From: Pelagibacteraceae bacterium AG-390-A23
GTDB lineage: Bacteria; Pseudomonadota; Alphaproteobacteria; Pelagibacterales; Pelagibacteraceae
Assembly (NCBI GenBank): GCA_003279775.1
Contig: QCGW01000003.1
Coordinates: 35,500-99,499, forward strand
Direction of reading: 5' to 3'
Length of the DNA stretch: 64,000 nucleotides
In this document: positions 30,543-39,846 of the stretch, one piece after another
Layout: each line of letters begins with the position of its first letter
Numbering within the stretch: position 1 is the stretch's first letter
Notes under the pieces: model-generated
Databases searched by the model: none
What the model saw: the letters and a program-made list of their open reading frames with translations, nothing else
Told to the model about the DNA's origin: nothing
Made by a program: the position numbers and the translations under genes

Positions 30543-32080
30543 TGAAGAAAAAAATCAAAACAGCTCTCATTTCTGTATCTGATAAAAATAACTTAAAACC
30601 GTTATTAAATATTTTAAAAAAAAACAAAATTAAAATAATTAGCTCGGGTGGTACTTATAAAGAAATTAAAAGATTAAAATTTAATTGTTTAGAAGTGTCT
30701 GATTTTACCAATTCACCTGAGATTTTGGAGGGCAGAGTAAAAACTCTTCATCCTAAAATTCATGCTGGTATTCTAAATAAAAGAAAAAAAAAATCTCACT
30801 TAAAAGATCTAAAAAATAATGGTTTTGAGAATATTGATTTAGTCGTTGTTAATTTTTATCCATTTGAGAACACTCTTAAAAAAACAAAAAATCATAAAAA
30901 AATTATAGAAAATATAGATGTGGGTGGTCCTACAATGGTCAGGTCTGCAGCTAAAAACTATAATGATGTGACTGTAATAACTTCTTCAGACCAGTATGAG
31001 GATTTAATTGAAGAATTAAAAAAATTCAAAGGATCTACTTCCTTAAGTTTTAGGGAGAAGTTGTCAAGAATAGCTTTTACTGAAACAGCTTATTATGACT
31101 CTGTAATTTCAAGCTACTTAAATACAAAAACAAATACTATTTTCCCTAAGAAAAAAATCTTTCATGGAAATCTAATAGAACAACTTAGATATGGAGAAAA
31201 TCCTCATCAACAAAGTGCAATTTATTCAAGTAGTTTAAGTACAAATTTAAATCAAATTCATGGAAAACAACTAAGTTATAATAATTATAATGATATATTT
31301 AGTGCTCTAACTATTTCAAGATCTTTACCAAAAGGTAAAGGAACTGTCATAGTTAAACATGCAAATCCATGTGGAGTTTCTACTAACAATGACAATTTAG
31401 AGAGTTATAAATCTGCTCTTTCTTGTGATCCCATAAGTGCTTTTGGTGGAATAGTTTCTTGTAATTTTAAAATTACAAAAAATTTAGCTTTAGAACTAAA
31501 TAAATTATTTTTAGAAGTGATTATCGCAAATGGATTTGAAAGTAGTGCTATCAAAATATTAAAAACTAAAAAAAACTTAAGATTAATTGATGGAACAAAT
31601 TATACATCAGAAGAACTTCTTAAATTTTTATCATTCAACCAAAATATAATGATACAATCAGAAGATTTAAATTTATTTTCAACCAAAAATTTTAAAATCG
31701 TTTCAAAACGAAAACCAACATCAAAACAACTTAAAGATCTTATTTTTGCTTTCAATGTATGCAGATACGTTAAATCAAATGCAATTGTATTGGCATCAAA
31801 TGAAACAACTGTTGGTATTGGTTCTGGTCAACCAAGCAGATTAGATAGTTGTCAAATAGCAATAAATAAAATGAAAAAATTTAATCTTCAGAATGATAAT
31901 TTAGTTGCTGCTTCAGATGCATTCTTTCCTTTTGTAGATGGTATTGAAAAATTAGTCCAATCTGGTGTTAGAGCAGTAGTTCAGCCATCTGGATCAATAA
32001 GGGATAAAGAAATAATTAACTTTGCAAATGAAACTGATACCGTGCTTCTTTTCTCAAAGACAAGACACTTTAGGCATTAG
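30542..32080 (+). CDS. purH: Bifunctional AICAR formyltransferase/IMP cyclohydrolase
   Basis: ISSGGTYKEI, GRVKTLHPKIHAGIL, LRYGENPHQQSA, VKHANPCGVST. Confidence 0.97.
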   Translation: MKKKIKTALISVSDKNNLKPLLNILKKNKIKIISSGGTYKEIKRLKFNCLEVSDFTNSPEILEGRVKTLHPKIHAGILNKRKKKSHLKDLKNNGFENIDLVVVNFYPFENTLKKTKNHKKIIENIDVGGPTMVRSAAKNYNDVTVITSSDQYEDLIEELKKFKGSTSLSFREKLSRIAFTETAYYDSVISSYLNTKTNTIFPKKKIFHGNLIEQLRYGENPHQQSAIYSSSLSTNLNQIHGKQLSYNNYNDIFSALTISRSLPKGKGTVIVKHANPCGVSTNNDNLESYKSALSCDPISAFGGIVSCNFKITKNLALELNKLFLEVIIANGFESSAIKILKTKKNLRLIDGTNYTSEELLKFLSFNQNIMIQSEDLNLFSTKNFKIVSKRKPTSKQLKDLIFAFNVCRYVKSNAIVLASNETTVGIGSGQPSRLDSCQIAINKMKKFNLQNDNLVAASDAFFPFVDGIEKLVQSGVRAVVQPSGSIRDKEIINFANETDTVLLFSKTRHFRH

Positions 32081-32414
32081 ATATTTGATCTATTTTCGCG
32101 GCAAGAATAAAATCACTCTCTGCTAGACCTTTAATTGCATGTGTGAATATTTTAATTCTTGCATAACCCCATCCAAACCATAAATCTGGGTGGTGACCTT
32201 CTGACTCAGCTATTTCTGCAACTTTATTTACAAATTCCTGACTTTTTAAAAAATTATCAAATTTAAAACTTTTTATTAAATGAAAACCATCAATTTTATC
32301 CTCTAAAACTTCCCAACCATCAACTTTTTTTAAATATTTATGAATTTCGTCAGCACTGAAAGGAGGAATATTTCCTTCACATGGTACACACTTTTTATTT
32401 GCTAAATCGCTCAT
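32070..32414 (-). CDS. phhB: 4a-hydroxytetrahydrobiopterin dehydratase (PCD/DCoH)
   Basis: FKFDNFLKSQEFVNKVAEIAESEGHHPDLWFGWGYARIKIFTHAIKGLAESDFILAAKID. Confidence 0.92.
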   Translation of the reverse strand: MSDLANKKCVPCEGNIPPFSADEIHKYLKKVDGWEVLEDKIDGFHLIKSFKFDNFLKSQEFVNKVAEIAESEGHHPDLWFGWGYARIKIFTHAIKGLAESDFILAAKIDQISNA

Positions 32415-32424
32415 ACATTTTTTT

Positions 32425-32499
32425 TGGAGCGGGCAAAGGGGGTCGAACCCTCGACCTTCTCGTTGGCAACGAGACGCTCTACCACTGAGCTATGCCCGC
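32425..32499 (-). tRNA. tRNA-Gly (anticodon GCC), CCA encoded
   Basis: Reverse strand gcgggcatagctcagtggtagagcgtctcgttGCCaacgagaaggtcgagggttcgacccccttt gcccgct CCA; all four stems pair. Confidence 0.95.
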
Positions 32500-32538
32500 T
32501 TGTTAAAAAACTATTATAGTTAGCGGTTTTTATAAATG
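32462..32538. repeat. Direct repeat copy 1 (tRNA-Gly 5' half plus promoter)
   Basis: Near-identical to 33477-33550; includes the 37-nt exact match cccgcttgttaaaaaactattatagttagcggttttt. Confidence 0.92.
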
Positions 32539-32541
32539 CAA
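32511..32541 (-). promoter_or_regulatory. tRNA-Gly promoter: -35 TTGCAT, 17-nt spacer, -10 TATAAT
   Basis: Reverse complement reads TTGCAT-ttataaaaaccgctaac-TATAAT upstream of the tRNA. Confidence 0.7.
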
Positions 32542-32655
32542 GTATTAGTTAAATTAGTAAAATTTCATACCAACTGTGTCGTGAGTGTGTTGAGATTGAC
32601 TCGATATTTACTCGGCTGAGGAAATCTATATTTTTAATTTAAAATTAATTTAATA

Positions 32656-33438
32656 TCATTGGGATATTTTTTTAGGATAACAGAAAATTGCAAAATTATG
32701 ACTTTCTGGGTTTATTTTTGCCCATTCTTTATCAGATATACCCCTATCAATTAAAGATTCTGCCTCGTGATGTTTATTAAATTCTATATTATAACCATAT
32801 TCTTCAAAAGTTTTAAAAAAATCATCTATAACCTTTTTATCTAAAAATTTTTTTAATATCTTCCTTTTGTGAAATTCTATCAAAAATTTTGAATTATTTT
32901 TTAACAATTCACTGGAATTTTTTATTACATTTATCTCTTCACCTTCTATATCAATTTTAACTAGGTCAGGATATAAATTGTTTAATTTACAAAAATTATC
33001 TAATGTAAATTTACTATCAACAAAATTTTCCATTATCTTTATATTACTAATTTTAGAACAATTTCTTTTTAAAAAAAATAATTCTAAATCATCTCCCTCG
33101 AAACAATATACCTTCCCATACAATTTTGATGCCAACCAGGAATAATGCCCATATGCAGCTCCTATGTCAAAAAAAATTTTTTCTTTAGAGGCTTCATCTA
33201 TTATTTTTTTAGAAAAAGAATATTCATAATTCATATCGTTATCTAATCCAGTTACATTTCCAGCATTAGAGTTTTCATAAATTTGATGGTTTCTTTTTGT
33301 CATAATCATTTCATGACTTGTATAATTGTGTATTTTAATTTTTGTTTTTTTAATCTTATAGTTTAAAGAAATAAATATTGAATTTATCAAAGGTAAATTA
33401 ATTAATATTTTTTTAATAAATAATTTTACTTTTTCCAT
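32656..33438 (-). CDS. FkbM-family SAM-dependent methyltransferase
   Basis: KIFFDIGAAYGHYSWLASKLYGKVYCFEGDD..., LYPDLVKIDIEGEEINVIKNSSELLK. Confidence 0.88.
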   Translation of the reverse strand: MEKVKLFIKKILINLPLINSIFISLNYKIKKTKIKIHNYTSHEMIMTKRNHQIYENSNAGNVTGLDNDMNYEYSFSKKIIDEASKEKIFFDIGAAYGHYSWLASKLYGKVYCFEGDDLELFFLKRNCSKISNIKIMENFVDSKFTLDNFCKLNNLYPDLVKIDIEGEEINVIKNSSELLKNNSKFLIEFHKRKILKKFLDKKVIDDFFKTFEEYGYNIEFNKHHEAESLIDRGISDKEWAKINPESHNFAIFCYPKKISQ

Positions 33439-33476
33439 TTAATTACATTAATATATCTTGTAAATATTATACTATT

Positions 33477-33550
33477 GTTGACAACGAGATGCTCTATCAC
33501 TGAGTACCCGCTTGTTAAAAAACTATTATAGTTAGCGGTTTTTGTAAATG
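33477..33550 (-). pseudogene. Truncated tRNA-Gly 5' half with its promoter (direct repeat copy 2)
   Basis: gttgacaacgagatgctctatcactgagtacccgcttgttaaaaaactattatagttagcggtttttgtaaatg; anticodon 3' stem, T-arm and 3' acceptor missing. Confidence 0.88.
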
Positions 33551-33671
33551 AAAAAAATAAGAAAATTAATAAAGAGATGTAACGTGAATATACGATGATC
33601 TATTTAAAATGTTATATTATTAAATTCGATAATATCATTGATATAATCATATATTAAAGAATAAATAATTA

Positions 33672-34982
33672 ATGAATAAATTTCAAAATTCTAAAGAATT
33701 TTTAAGCGCAATAGAATATCTAAATAATAAGAATTTCAATGAAGCATTTAAAATAATTAATTCCGTATCCCACAAATATCCAAATGATCAAATAATTTTA
33801 AAAATGTTTGCTTCTATTTATTTTAATAATTCAGAGTGGGAAAAAGCTATTTCCTACTATAAAAAAATTTTAATCTTTGAAAAAGATAAATTTAAAATTT
33901 TATTAAATATTGGTGTAAGTTTATTTAAGCTTGGTAAAATAAATGATTCTATTAAAGTATTTAAGGATTCTATAAAAAGTAATCCTAATTTTGATCTAGC
34001 TTATGATAATTTAGGTATATCATATCTTGAAATTGCTAAACTTAATGAAGCAATTAAAAATTTTTCTCTTGCGCTAGAAATTAACAAAAATAACTTAAAT
34101 GCTCAAAGAAATTTAATTAACTTATTGAGTTTATTTAAGCCAACAGAAAACTATAATAATTTTTTAATTAAGTTAGACAAAGAAATTTCAAATTTAAAAA
34201 AAGATTTAAATATTAAAAATTTGGTTGAAGAAAAAAATATTAAAATAATTTTAAATAAAGGTATAAACTTAATTAATAAACTTGAAAAAGATATCACTTT
34301 TAATGAAACTCAATTATTTATAAAAAATTCTAAAAATTTAAATTGTCAAAGACATTTTAAAGTTTTTAATAAGTTTAATATTATCCCTAAATTTTGTTTT
34401 AACTGTTACAAAATACAAATAAATTTGATTAATGTTGTTGATTTAATCAAATTATCTTTCCTTTTTAAGAATATTAAACTTAAAAATAATAACACTCGTA
34501 AATGTATAGTTGAAATAAGAAATCAGATTAGTGGGAATTATAAAGGGTATATTTACTGTGATGGAATTGAAGAAGCGAAAAATATTTTGGAAATAATAAG
34601 TAAAGAAATTAAAAAAGTAAATCTTGTTGATGCATCTATAAATATAAAGCATGGGTGTTCTGAATTTTACAAACCATATCCAAAATTTGAAAAAGTTAAT
34701 TTAAACAATAAACAAGAGATGAAATATAATGAAAAGTGGGAAGCTAAAGAAAAATTAATTGATAATGAAGAACCTTCAAGAGACTCAATTGATAAAAAAA
34801 TTTGGGTCGCAACTTTAAAGGAAGTTGGCCTTTCAGATATATTGATAGTTAATAATTGGTTAAATTATGCAGATATCATAGGGGATTATAGCTATAAAAA
34901 ATATTTTATTGAAAAAAAATACTCTCCTTATATGAAAAAAATATTATTAAATCAGATTGAATTTAGAAAAACTAATCAATAA
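33672..34982 (+). CDS. TPR-repeat protein with uncharacterised C-terminal domain
   Basis: Repeated TPR units (WEKAISYYKKILIFEKD, GKINDSIKVFKDSIKSNPNFDLAYDNLGISYLEIAKLNEAIKNFSLALEIN), then a Cys-containing region. Confidence 0.8.
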   Translation: MNKFQNSKEFLSAIEYLNNKNFNEAFKIINSVSHKYPNDQIILKMFASIYFNNSEWEKAISYYKKILIFEKDKFKILLNIGVSLFKLGKINDSIKVFKDSIKSNPNFDLAYDNLGISYLEIAKLNEAIKNFSLALEINKNNLNAQRNLINLLSLFKPTENYNNFLIKLDKEISNLKKDLNIKNLVEEKNIKIILNKGINLINKLEKDITFNETQLFIKNSKNLNCQRHFKVFNKFNIIPKFCFNCYKIQINLINVVDLIKLSFLFKNIKLKNNNTRKCIVEIRNQISGNYKGYIYCDGIEEAKNILEIISKEIKKVNLVDASINIKHGCSEFYKPYPKFEKVNLNNKQEMKYNEKWEAKEKLIDNEEPSRDSIDKKIWVATLKEVGLSDILIVNNWLNYADIIGDYSYKKYFIEKKYSPYMKKILLNQIEFRKTNQ

Positions 34983-34991
34983 ATGTTAAAG

Positions 34992-36353
34992 TTAATGATT
35001 AAGCCAACTAAATTTTTTTTTGTAATCATTTAATAAATAAAAATATTCTTGATACTTATTTTTTTCATACCTTGTAATTTTAGATCTTATTTGAGAAAAA
35101 CTTAAAGTCTTGCTATATAAATTTTCCCTTTCATAAAATTTCAAAATTTCATTACTCCAAGTTAAATTACAAAATTTTATAATTTTTTTACAAATATTTT
35201 CATTATCTAAAGTAAAATCTTCTAAATCTACATCCATAATTAAGTTTGGATATTTTTTTTTATAGTAATTAATTACTTTAAAATAACTATCAGCATAATT
35301 TAGAATATCCTCTAAGCTGTGTGTCCATGATAAATCTGGCAACATAGATTGATATATTGAAATTATAGCATCTACAGGTCTCCTAAATGTATGAAGAAAT
35401 TTCACGTTAGGATAAATTTTATAAATCAACTCAATATTAAAAAAATTTTCTAATGATTTATCCACAAATTTTTTAACGTTTTTTTCCTCAGAATTAAAAT
35501 CTGAATATCTATTTAAAATATTTTTATTAAGATTTTTTAAATCAACCTCAAGTTCAAATTTTTTTTCGTCAAAATTTTCGTTAAATATTTTTGAACTAAT
35601 TTGATCAAGAAGAGACATATTTACAACATGTGATTCTCCATAAGAACTTATTTCCTCTTTTGTTGAGGTTAATATAGATTCTACAAGCGTTGATCCTGAT
35701 CTAGGAAGCCCAATGATAAATATTGGATTTATTTTGTTTTTACTAATATTTTTTATATCTTCTTTTTTTATTTTTATTCTATCAAAATGTTTGCTTATAA
35801 TTTTTTGATAATAAAATTGTGAAGATTTATTATATGAATAATTTAAATTAAAAATACTTTCATGAGATTTTCTCAAAAAAGATATTTCATTATCAAATTT
35901 TTTATTCTTTTTCTCCTTTTTTGATAAAAGAAAATTAATAATTCCTTCCTCATATTTGTTAAGTTTTTTTTTATTTTTTATTTTATTTAAATTTTCGAAT
36001 AAGTTCGTGGTAAGATTTTTTGGATCAAGATTAAAAAGACCATAATAGGGTCTAACATCAAAATTATTCAAATTTAGTAATTTTGTATAAGTTGCTTTTG
36101 CTTCTTCAAACTTGCCCATAGTTTGCATAACAATCGCTAAATTTAATAATCCTGGAAAAGAATTTTTATCGTTTTCTAAATATTTTTTGTAATAATAAAT
36201 ACTTGTTTTAAAATCATTAAGTTCAAAATTTATCAATCCAAGATAAAAATCAATTCTTTTATCTGTTTGTATTTTTTGTAACTCTTGAAATACTTTTAGT
36301 GCCTTTCCAAATTCTTTTTGTTTTATTAACTTTTGACCAATTAAAAAATTCAT
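34992..36353 (-). CDS. TPR-sulfotransferase fusion protein
   Basis: TPR units then NPIFIIGLPRSGSTLVESIL (PAPS 5'-phosphosulfate loop), VKFLHTFRRPVDAIISIYQS. Confidence 0.9.
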   Translation of the reverse strand: MNFLIGQKLIKQKEFGKALKVFQELQKIQTDKRIDFYLGLINFELNDFKTSIYYYKKYLENDKNSFPGLLNLAIVMQTMGKFEEAKATYTKLLNLNNFDVRPYYGLFNLDPKNLTTNLFENLNKIKNKKKLNKYEEGIINFLLSKKEKKNKKFDNEISFLRKSHESIFNLNYSYNKSSQFYYQKIISKHFDRIKIKKEDIKNISKNKINPIFIIGLPRSGSTLVESILTSTKEEISSYGESHVVNMSLLDQISSKIFNENFDEKKFELEVDLKNLNKNILNRYSDFNSEEKNVKKFVDKSLENFFNIELIYKIYPNVKFLHTFRRPVDAIISIYQSMLPDLSWTHSLEDILNYADSYFKVINYYKKKYPNLIMDVDLEDFTLDNENICKKIIKFCNLTWSNEILKFYERENLYSKTLSFSQIRSKITRYEKNKYQEYFYLLNDYKKKFSWLNH

Positions 36354-36402
36354 ATAATTTTAAAGTATTGTTATTTTTAAATTTATTATTATCTTAATAA
36401 AT

Positions 36403-37047
36403 ATGAAAAAAGAAGAATTACCAAAAACTATACCTGTATTTCCGCTTAGTAATTTTATAATTTTTCCAAAAACGACAGTCCCATTAAATATTTTTGAACC
36501 ACGGTACATTGATATGATAAATGACAGCATGAGTTCAAATAAAATGATAGGTATGATACAACCTAAAAATTCAGTTGGCGAAAAAATACCACCAGATCTT
36601 CATGATGTTGGATGTTTAGGAAAGATTACAAGCTTTACCGAAACTGAAGATGGTAGATTTCTAATTGAATTAAAAGGAATTTTAAGATTTAAAAAATCAA
36701 AGGAAGTTAATTTAGAAAAAAAATATAGATCACTAGAAGTTGAATATAGCAATTATTATCACGATTTAGATAATACTAAAGAAGAATTAAAATTTAGCGA
36801 TTTAGAGCTCATATTTAAAGACCTAAAATCATTATTTGAAAGAAAAGGATTTATAATTAACTGGAAAGCTCTTGAAAAACAAAGTTTGGATGAAACAATT
36901 AATGCATTAGCAATGGCATCACCATTTACCCTGGAGGAAAAACAAGTTTTATTAGAAACAATAAATTTAGATAACAGAAAAAATAAAATCTCAGAAATAT
37001 TAAAAACATATACACATGATGTTTTTGAAAATAATACTATTCAATAA
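36403..37047 (+). CDS. LON peptidase substrate-binding (N-terminal) domain protein
   Basis: IPVFPLSNFIIFPKTTVPLNIFEPRYIDMINDSM...GMIQPK...VGCLGKITSF. Confidence 0.93.
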   Translation: MKKEELPKTIPVFPLSNFIIFPKTTVPLNIFEPRYIDMINDSMSSNKMIGMIQPKNSVGEKIPPDLHDVGCLGKITSFTETEDGRFLIELKGILRFKKSKEVNLEKKYRSLEVEYSNYYHDLDNTKEELKFSDLELIFKDLKSLFERKGFIINWKALEKQSLDETINALAMASPFTLEEKQVLLETINLDNRKNKISEILKTYTHDVFENNTIQ

Positions 37048-37065
37048 AATAAATTAATTTTATTC

Positions 37066-38661
37066 TTATTTATATTCAAAATATTTAACCCATTTATCTA
37101 GAATTTCTTTAAAGTCAGAAAACTTATCTTCATAATTTTTCCATCTGTTTATCGAATCTTGATAAATTGGTTGATTGACTTGATTATAACTTGGTGTGTT
37201 AATCAATCTTTTTTTATCAGCTGTCATATAAAATTTTCTTAAATCTTTAGACCATTTTAAATCAAGGAAATTAAGTAAATTTTTTAATGATGTATCAAAA
37301 TTATTCACAACATCTTCATATTTAATAATATGAACATTTAAGTTTATTATTTCTTTATAACTTCTCCATAATTTCATAACAGAGTCATAAAAAATAACTG
37401 TATCTTGTAAGTTTAAAAAATTTGACATAGCGTCATTGGGTATAAACGGCTGCATGAAACAACTTAATACTGCATCATAAGGATTTCTTAAAGCAAATAT
37501 AAATTTTGCTGAAGGAAAGATTTTTATAATTTCAGCAATAAAAATTATGTTTAATGGTAGTTTATCAATAAAAATTTCGTTTTGCTCTAATTTAATAAAC
37601 TTATCTCTTTCATCAAAATAAATTTTTTGTATTTCTGCAATTTTATTCTTATCTAATTTTTCTAAATTTGAAAAATCCTCTTTCAAACTTGCTTCTAGTT
37701 CCAATATAATTTTATCTATTAATGGTTTTTCTTCCAAAACTTTAATAGATTTATGTGATCTCAATATTGTATCCAACAATGTGGTACCAGATCTTGGAAA
37801 ACCTATCAAAAAAACTAAATTATTTTTATCTTCAATTTTTTCTTTTGAAATTTTTAAACAATTATTCGCAAAAAATTGTAATCTTTTATCTATTAAATTT
37901 AAGTATCTATCTTTGTTAACTTGATTTAAATAAGTTTTTTTTAAGATTGAGTTAGTCTCTTCATAAAAATGAAAAGCCTTTTCATAAAGCTTTAGTTGAT
38001 CATAACTTTTTGCTAGAATATTTGCTCTTAAAACACTTTTAGATATTTCATTTTTTTCTAACTCAAGATTTTTAAATATATCAATAGAAGCTTTGAAATT
38101 TTTTTTTCTATACTCATAGATACCCTCAAAAAACTTTGTAAAATTATTTAAACCAAAAACTTTTTTTGCTCTATTTAATATTTCTTTTAATTTTTCTAAA
38201 TTATTTGATCTATCATAAAGCTGAAATAAATTATTATACGGATTAATATTATTTGGATTAATTTCTATAGATAAATTAAAATACTTTTCAGCATTGCTCA
38301 TATCTTCATTTAAAAGATAAAAATTAGCTAAATTATAATTTGCGGTAAAATTTCTTGAATCTATCTTTATGGCTTTTAAATAATTACTTAAGGCTAAATC
38401 CTTATTTCCTATTTGAGCATATATACTTCCTAAGATGCTATATGATGCAGGAAAATTTGAATTAATTTTAATTGATTTTTTAAAGCAAACTATTGCTTCC
38501 TCTAAATTTCCTAAATATTTATTTACTAAGCCTAAATTATATATTAACTCAAAAGAGTTATTATTTATTTTGATTGCTTCAACCAATAATTCTTTAGCTT
38601 TTACAAAATTTTTTTTTTCGATTTCTGTTCTAGCTAATTTTAATAAAAACTCGTAATTCAT
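37066..38661 (-). CDS. TPR-sulfotransferase fusion protein
   Basis: TPR array, then LVFLIGFPRSGTTLLDTILRSH, AKFIFALRNPYDAVLSCFMQ. Confidence 0.92.
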   Translation of the reverse strand: MNYEFLLKLARTEIEKKNFVKAKELLVEAIKINNNSFELIYNLGLVNKYLGNLEEAIVCFKKSIKINSNFPASYSILGSIYAQIGNKDLALSNYLKAIKIDSRNFTANYNLANFYLLNEDMSNAEKYFNLSIEINPNNINPYNNLFQLYDRSNNLEKLKEILNRAKKVFGLNNFTKFFEGIYEYRKKNFKASIDIFKNLELEKNEISKSVLRANILAKSYDQLKLYEKAFHFYEETNSILKKTYLNQVNKDRYLNLIDKRLQFFANNCLKISKEKIEDKNNLVFLIGFPRSGTTLLDTILRSHKSIKVLEEKPLIDKIILELEASLKEDFSNLEKLDKNKIAEIQKIYFDERDKFIKLEQNEIFIDKLPLNIIFIAEIIKIFPSAKFIFALRNPYDAVLSCFMQPFIPNDAMSNFLNLQDTVIFYDSVMKLWRSYKEIINLNVHIIKYEDVVNNFDTSLKNLLNFLDLKWSKDLRKFYMTADKKRLINTPSYNQVNQPIYQDSINRWKNYEDKFSDFKEILDKWVKYFEYK

Positions 38662-38719
38662 AATTAAATTATATCAATTTTTATAACTATATAATTACTT
38701 TAATTTTTTGTAATTGAAA

Positions 38720-39784
38720 TTAAATACCTTCATCTGCAATTTGAGTGAAAAATTTATTTATTAAATGATTTTTTCCAATTGCTCTAACAGATTTTCCAAA
38801 AAAATTGCTATTTGTTTTTCTATTAAGTTTAAAAAATTCATGAATTAAATTTATTCCATTAGAAAAAATAAAGTTTTTATGTTTCATTTTTTTTTCAAAT
38901 TCATCATTTACAGAAATATCGATGGGAAGCCCTAAATCAATTTTTTTTTTAATTATTTTTATTAATTCTCTAACATCTCTGATAGTCATATTAAATCCTT
39001 GACCAGCAAGAGGATGAACACGATGTAATAGGTCACCAAATGCCAAAATATTTTTATAGTAGTATGATCTTAAACTAATGGAATTAAGCTCAAAATGCTC
39101 TGGTTTTTGAATTTTATTTATTTTGTATTTAAAATTGTAAGATTTAATTAATTCATTAATATTCTGTTTATCGTAGTTTTTAGAATTATAAATTGAATAT
39201 ACAATCGACGTTTTATTATCCGATATTGGTAAAAAAGCTAACGGACCTATTTTAGTAAAAATCTGTGTTGCTATATTGTTTATTATTTTTTCATGTTCGA
39301 TAATAGTTGTGAAAGCATAACTGTTATATTTCTTTAAAATTCTTTTGTTAAAATATTTTTTTGTTATCGGGTTAAAAAAATCAGTATTGATAACTATATC
39401 ATAATTTTTTAATAACAACTTGTTGTTTATATTTATTTTTTTAAAATAAATATTTTTTGATAAACTTGTTTGTAATAGTAAAATTAATTTTCTATTTTCT
39501 ACAATAGAAAATAATTGATTTTTATTTTCAAAGTGAAGAATTTTTTCATTTTTTAAATTATCTGAATAAATTTGTATTTTTTTTAATTTCCAAATAATTT
39601 TATTTATATTAATTATATTTTTATTAAAAAATTCAATATTACTTTTGGAAATACCAATTGTTCTTGTTTGGTTTGATTTTTTTGATTTTTTTGAACTTAT
39701 TACATCAACGTAAATTTTTTGATTAACTAAAGCTTTTGCTAATGTTAAACTTGATAAACTATTACCTAAAATACAAACTCTCAT
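38720..39784 (-). CDS. FAD-dependent monooxygenase, UbiH/COQ6 family
   Basis: MRVCILGNSLSSLTLAKAL; NILAFGDLLHRVHPLAGQGFNMTIRD signature; start placed at the Met preceding RVCILG. Confidence 0.88.
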   Translation of the reverse strand: MRVCILGNSLSSLTLAKALVNQKIYVDVISSKKSKKSNQTRTIGISKSNIEFFNKNIININKIIWKLKKIQIYSDNLKNEKILHFENKNQLFSIVENRKLILLLQTSLSKNIYFKKININNKLLLKNYDIVINTDFFNPITKKYFNKRILKKYNSYAFTTIIEHEKIINNIATQIFTKIGPLAFLPISDNKTSIVYSIYNSKNYDKQNINELIKSYNFKYKINKIQKPEHFELNSISLRSYYYKNILAFGDLLHRVHPLAGQGFNMTIRDVRELIKIIKKKIDLGLPIDISVNDEFEKKMKHKNFIFSNGINLIHEFFKLNRKTNSNFFGKSVRAIGKNHLINKFFTQIADEGI

Positions 39785-39846
39785 ATTATTTTTAATTTTA
39801 ACAATAAAAATTAGATGATACAAAGTGGTATAATTGATTCATATAT

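Noticed and set aside
33477-33550. A second functional tRNA (apparent GTC anticodon)
   Set aside because: Only promoter, 5' acceptor, D-arm and half the anticodon arm remain, with a 3-nt loss near the acceptor/D-arm junction; no T-arm or 3' acceptor.
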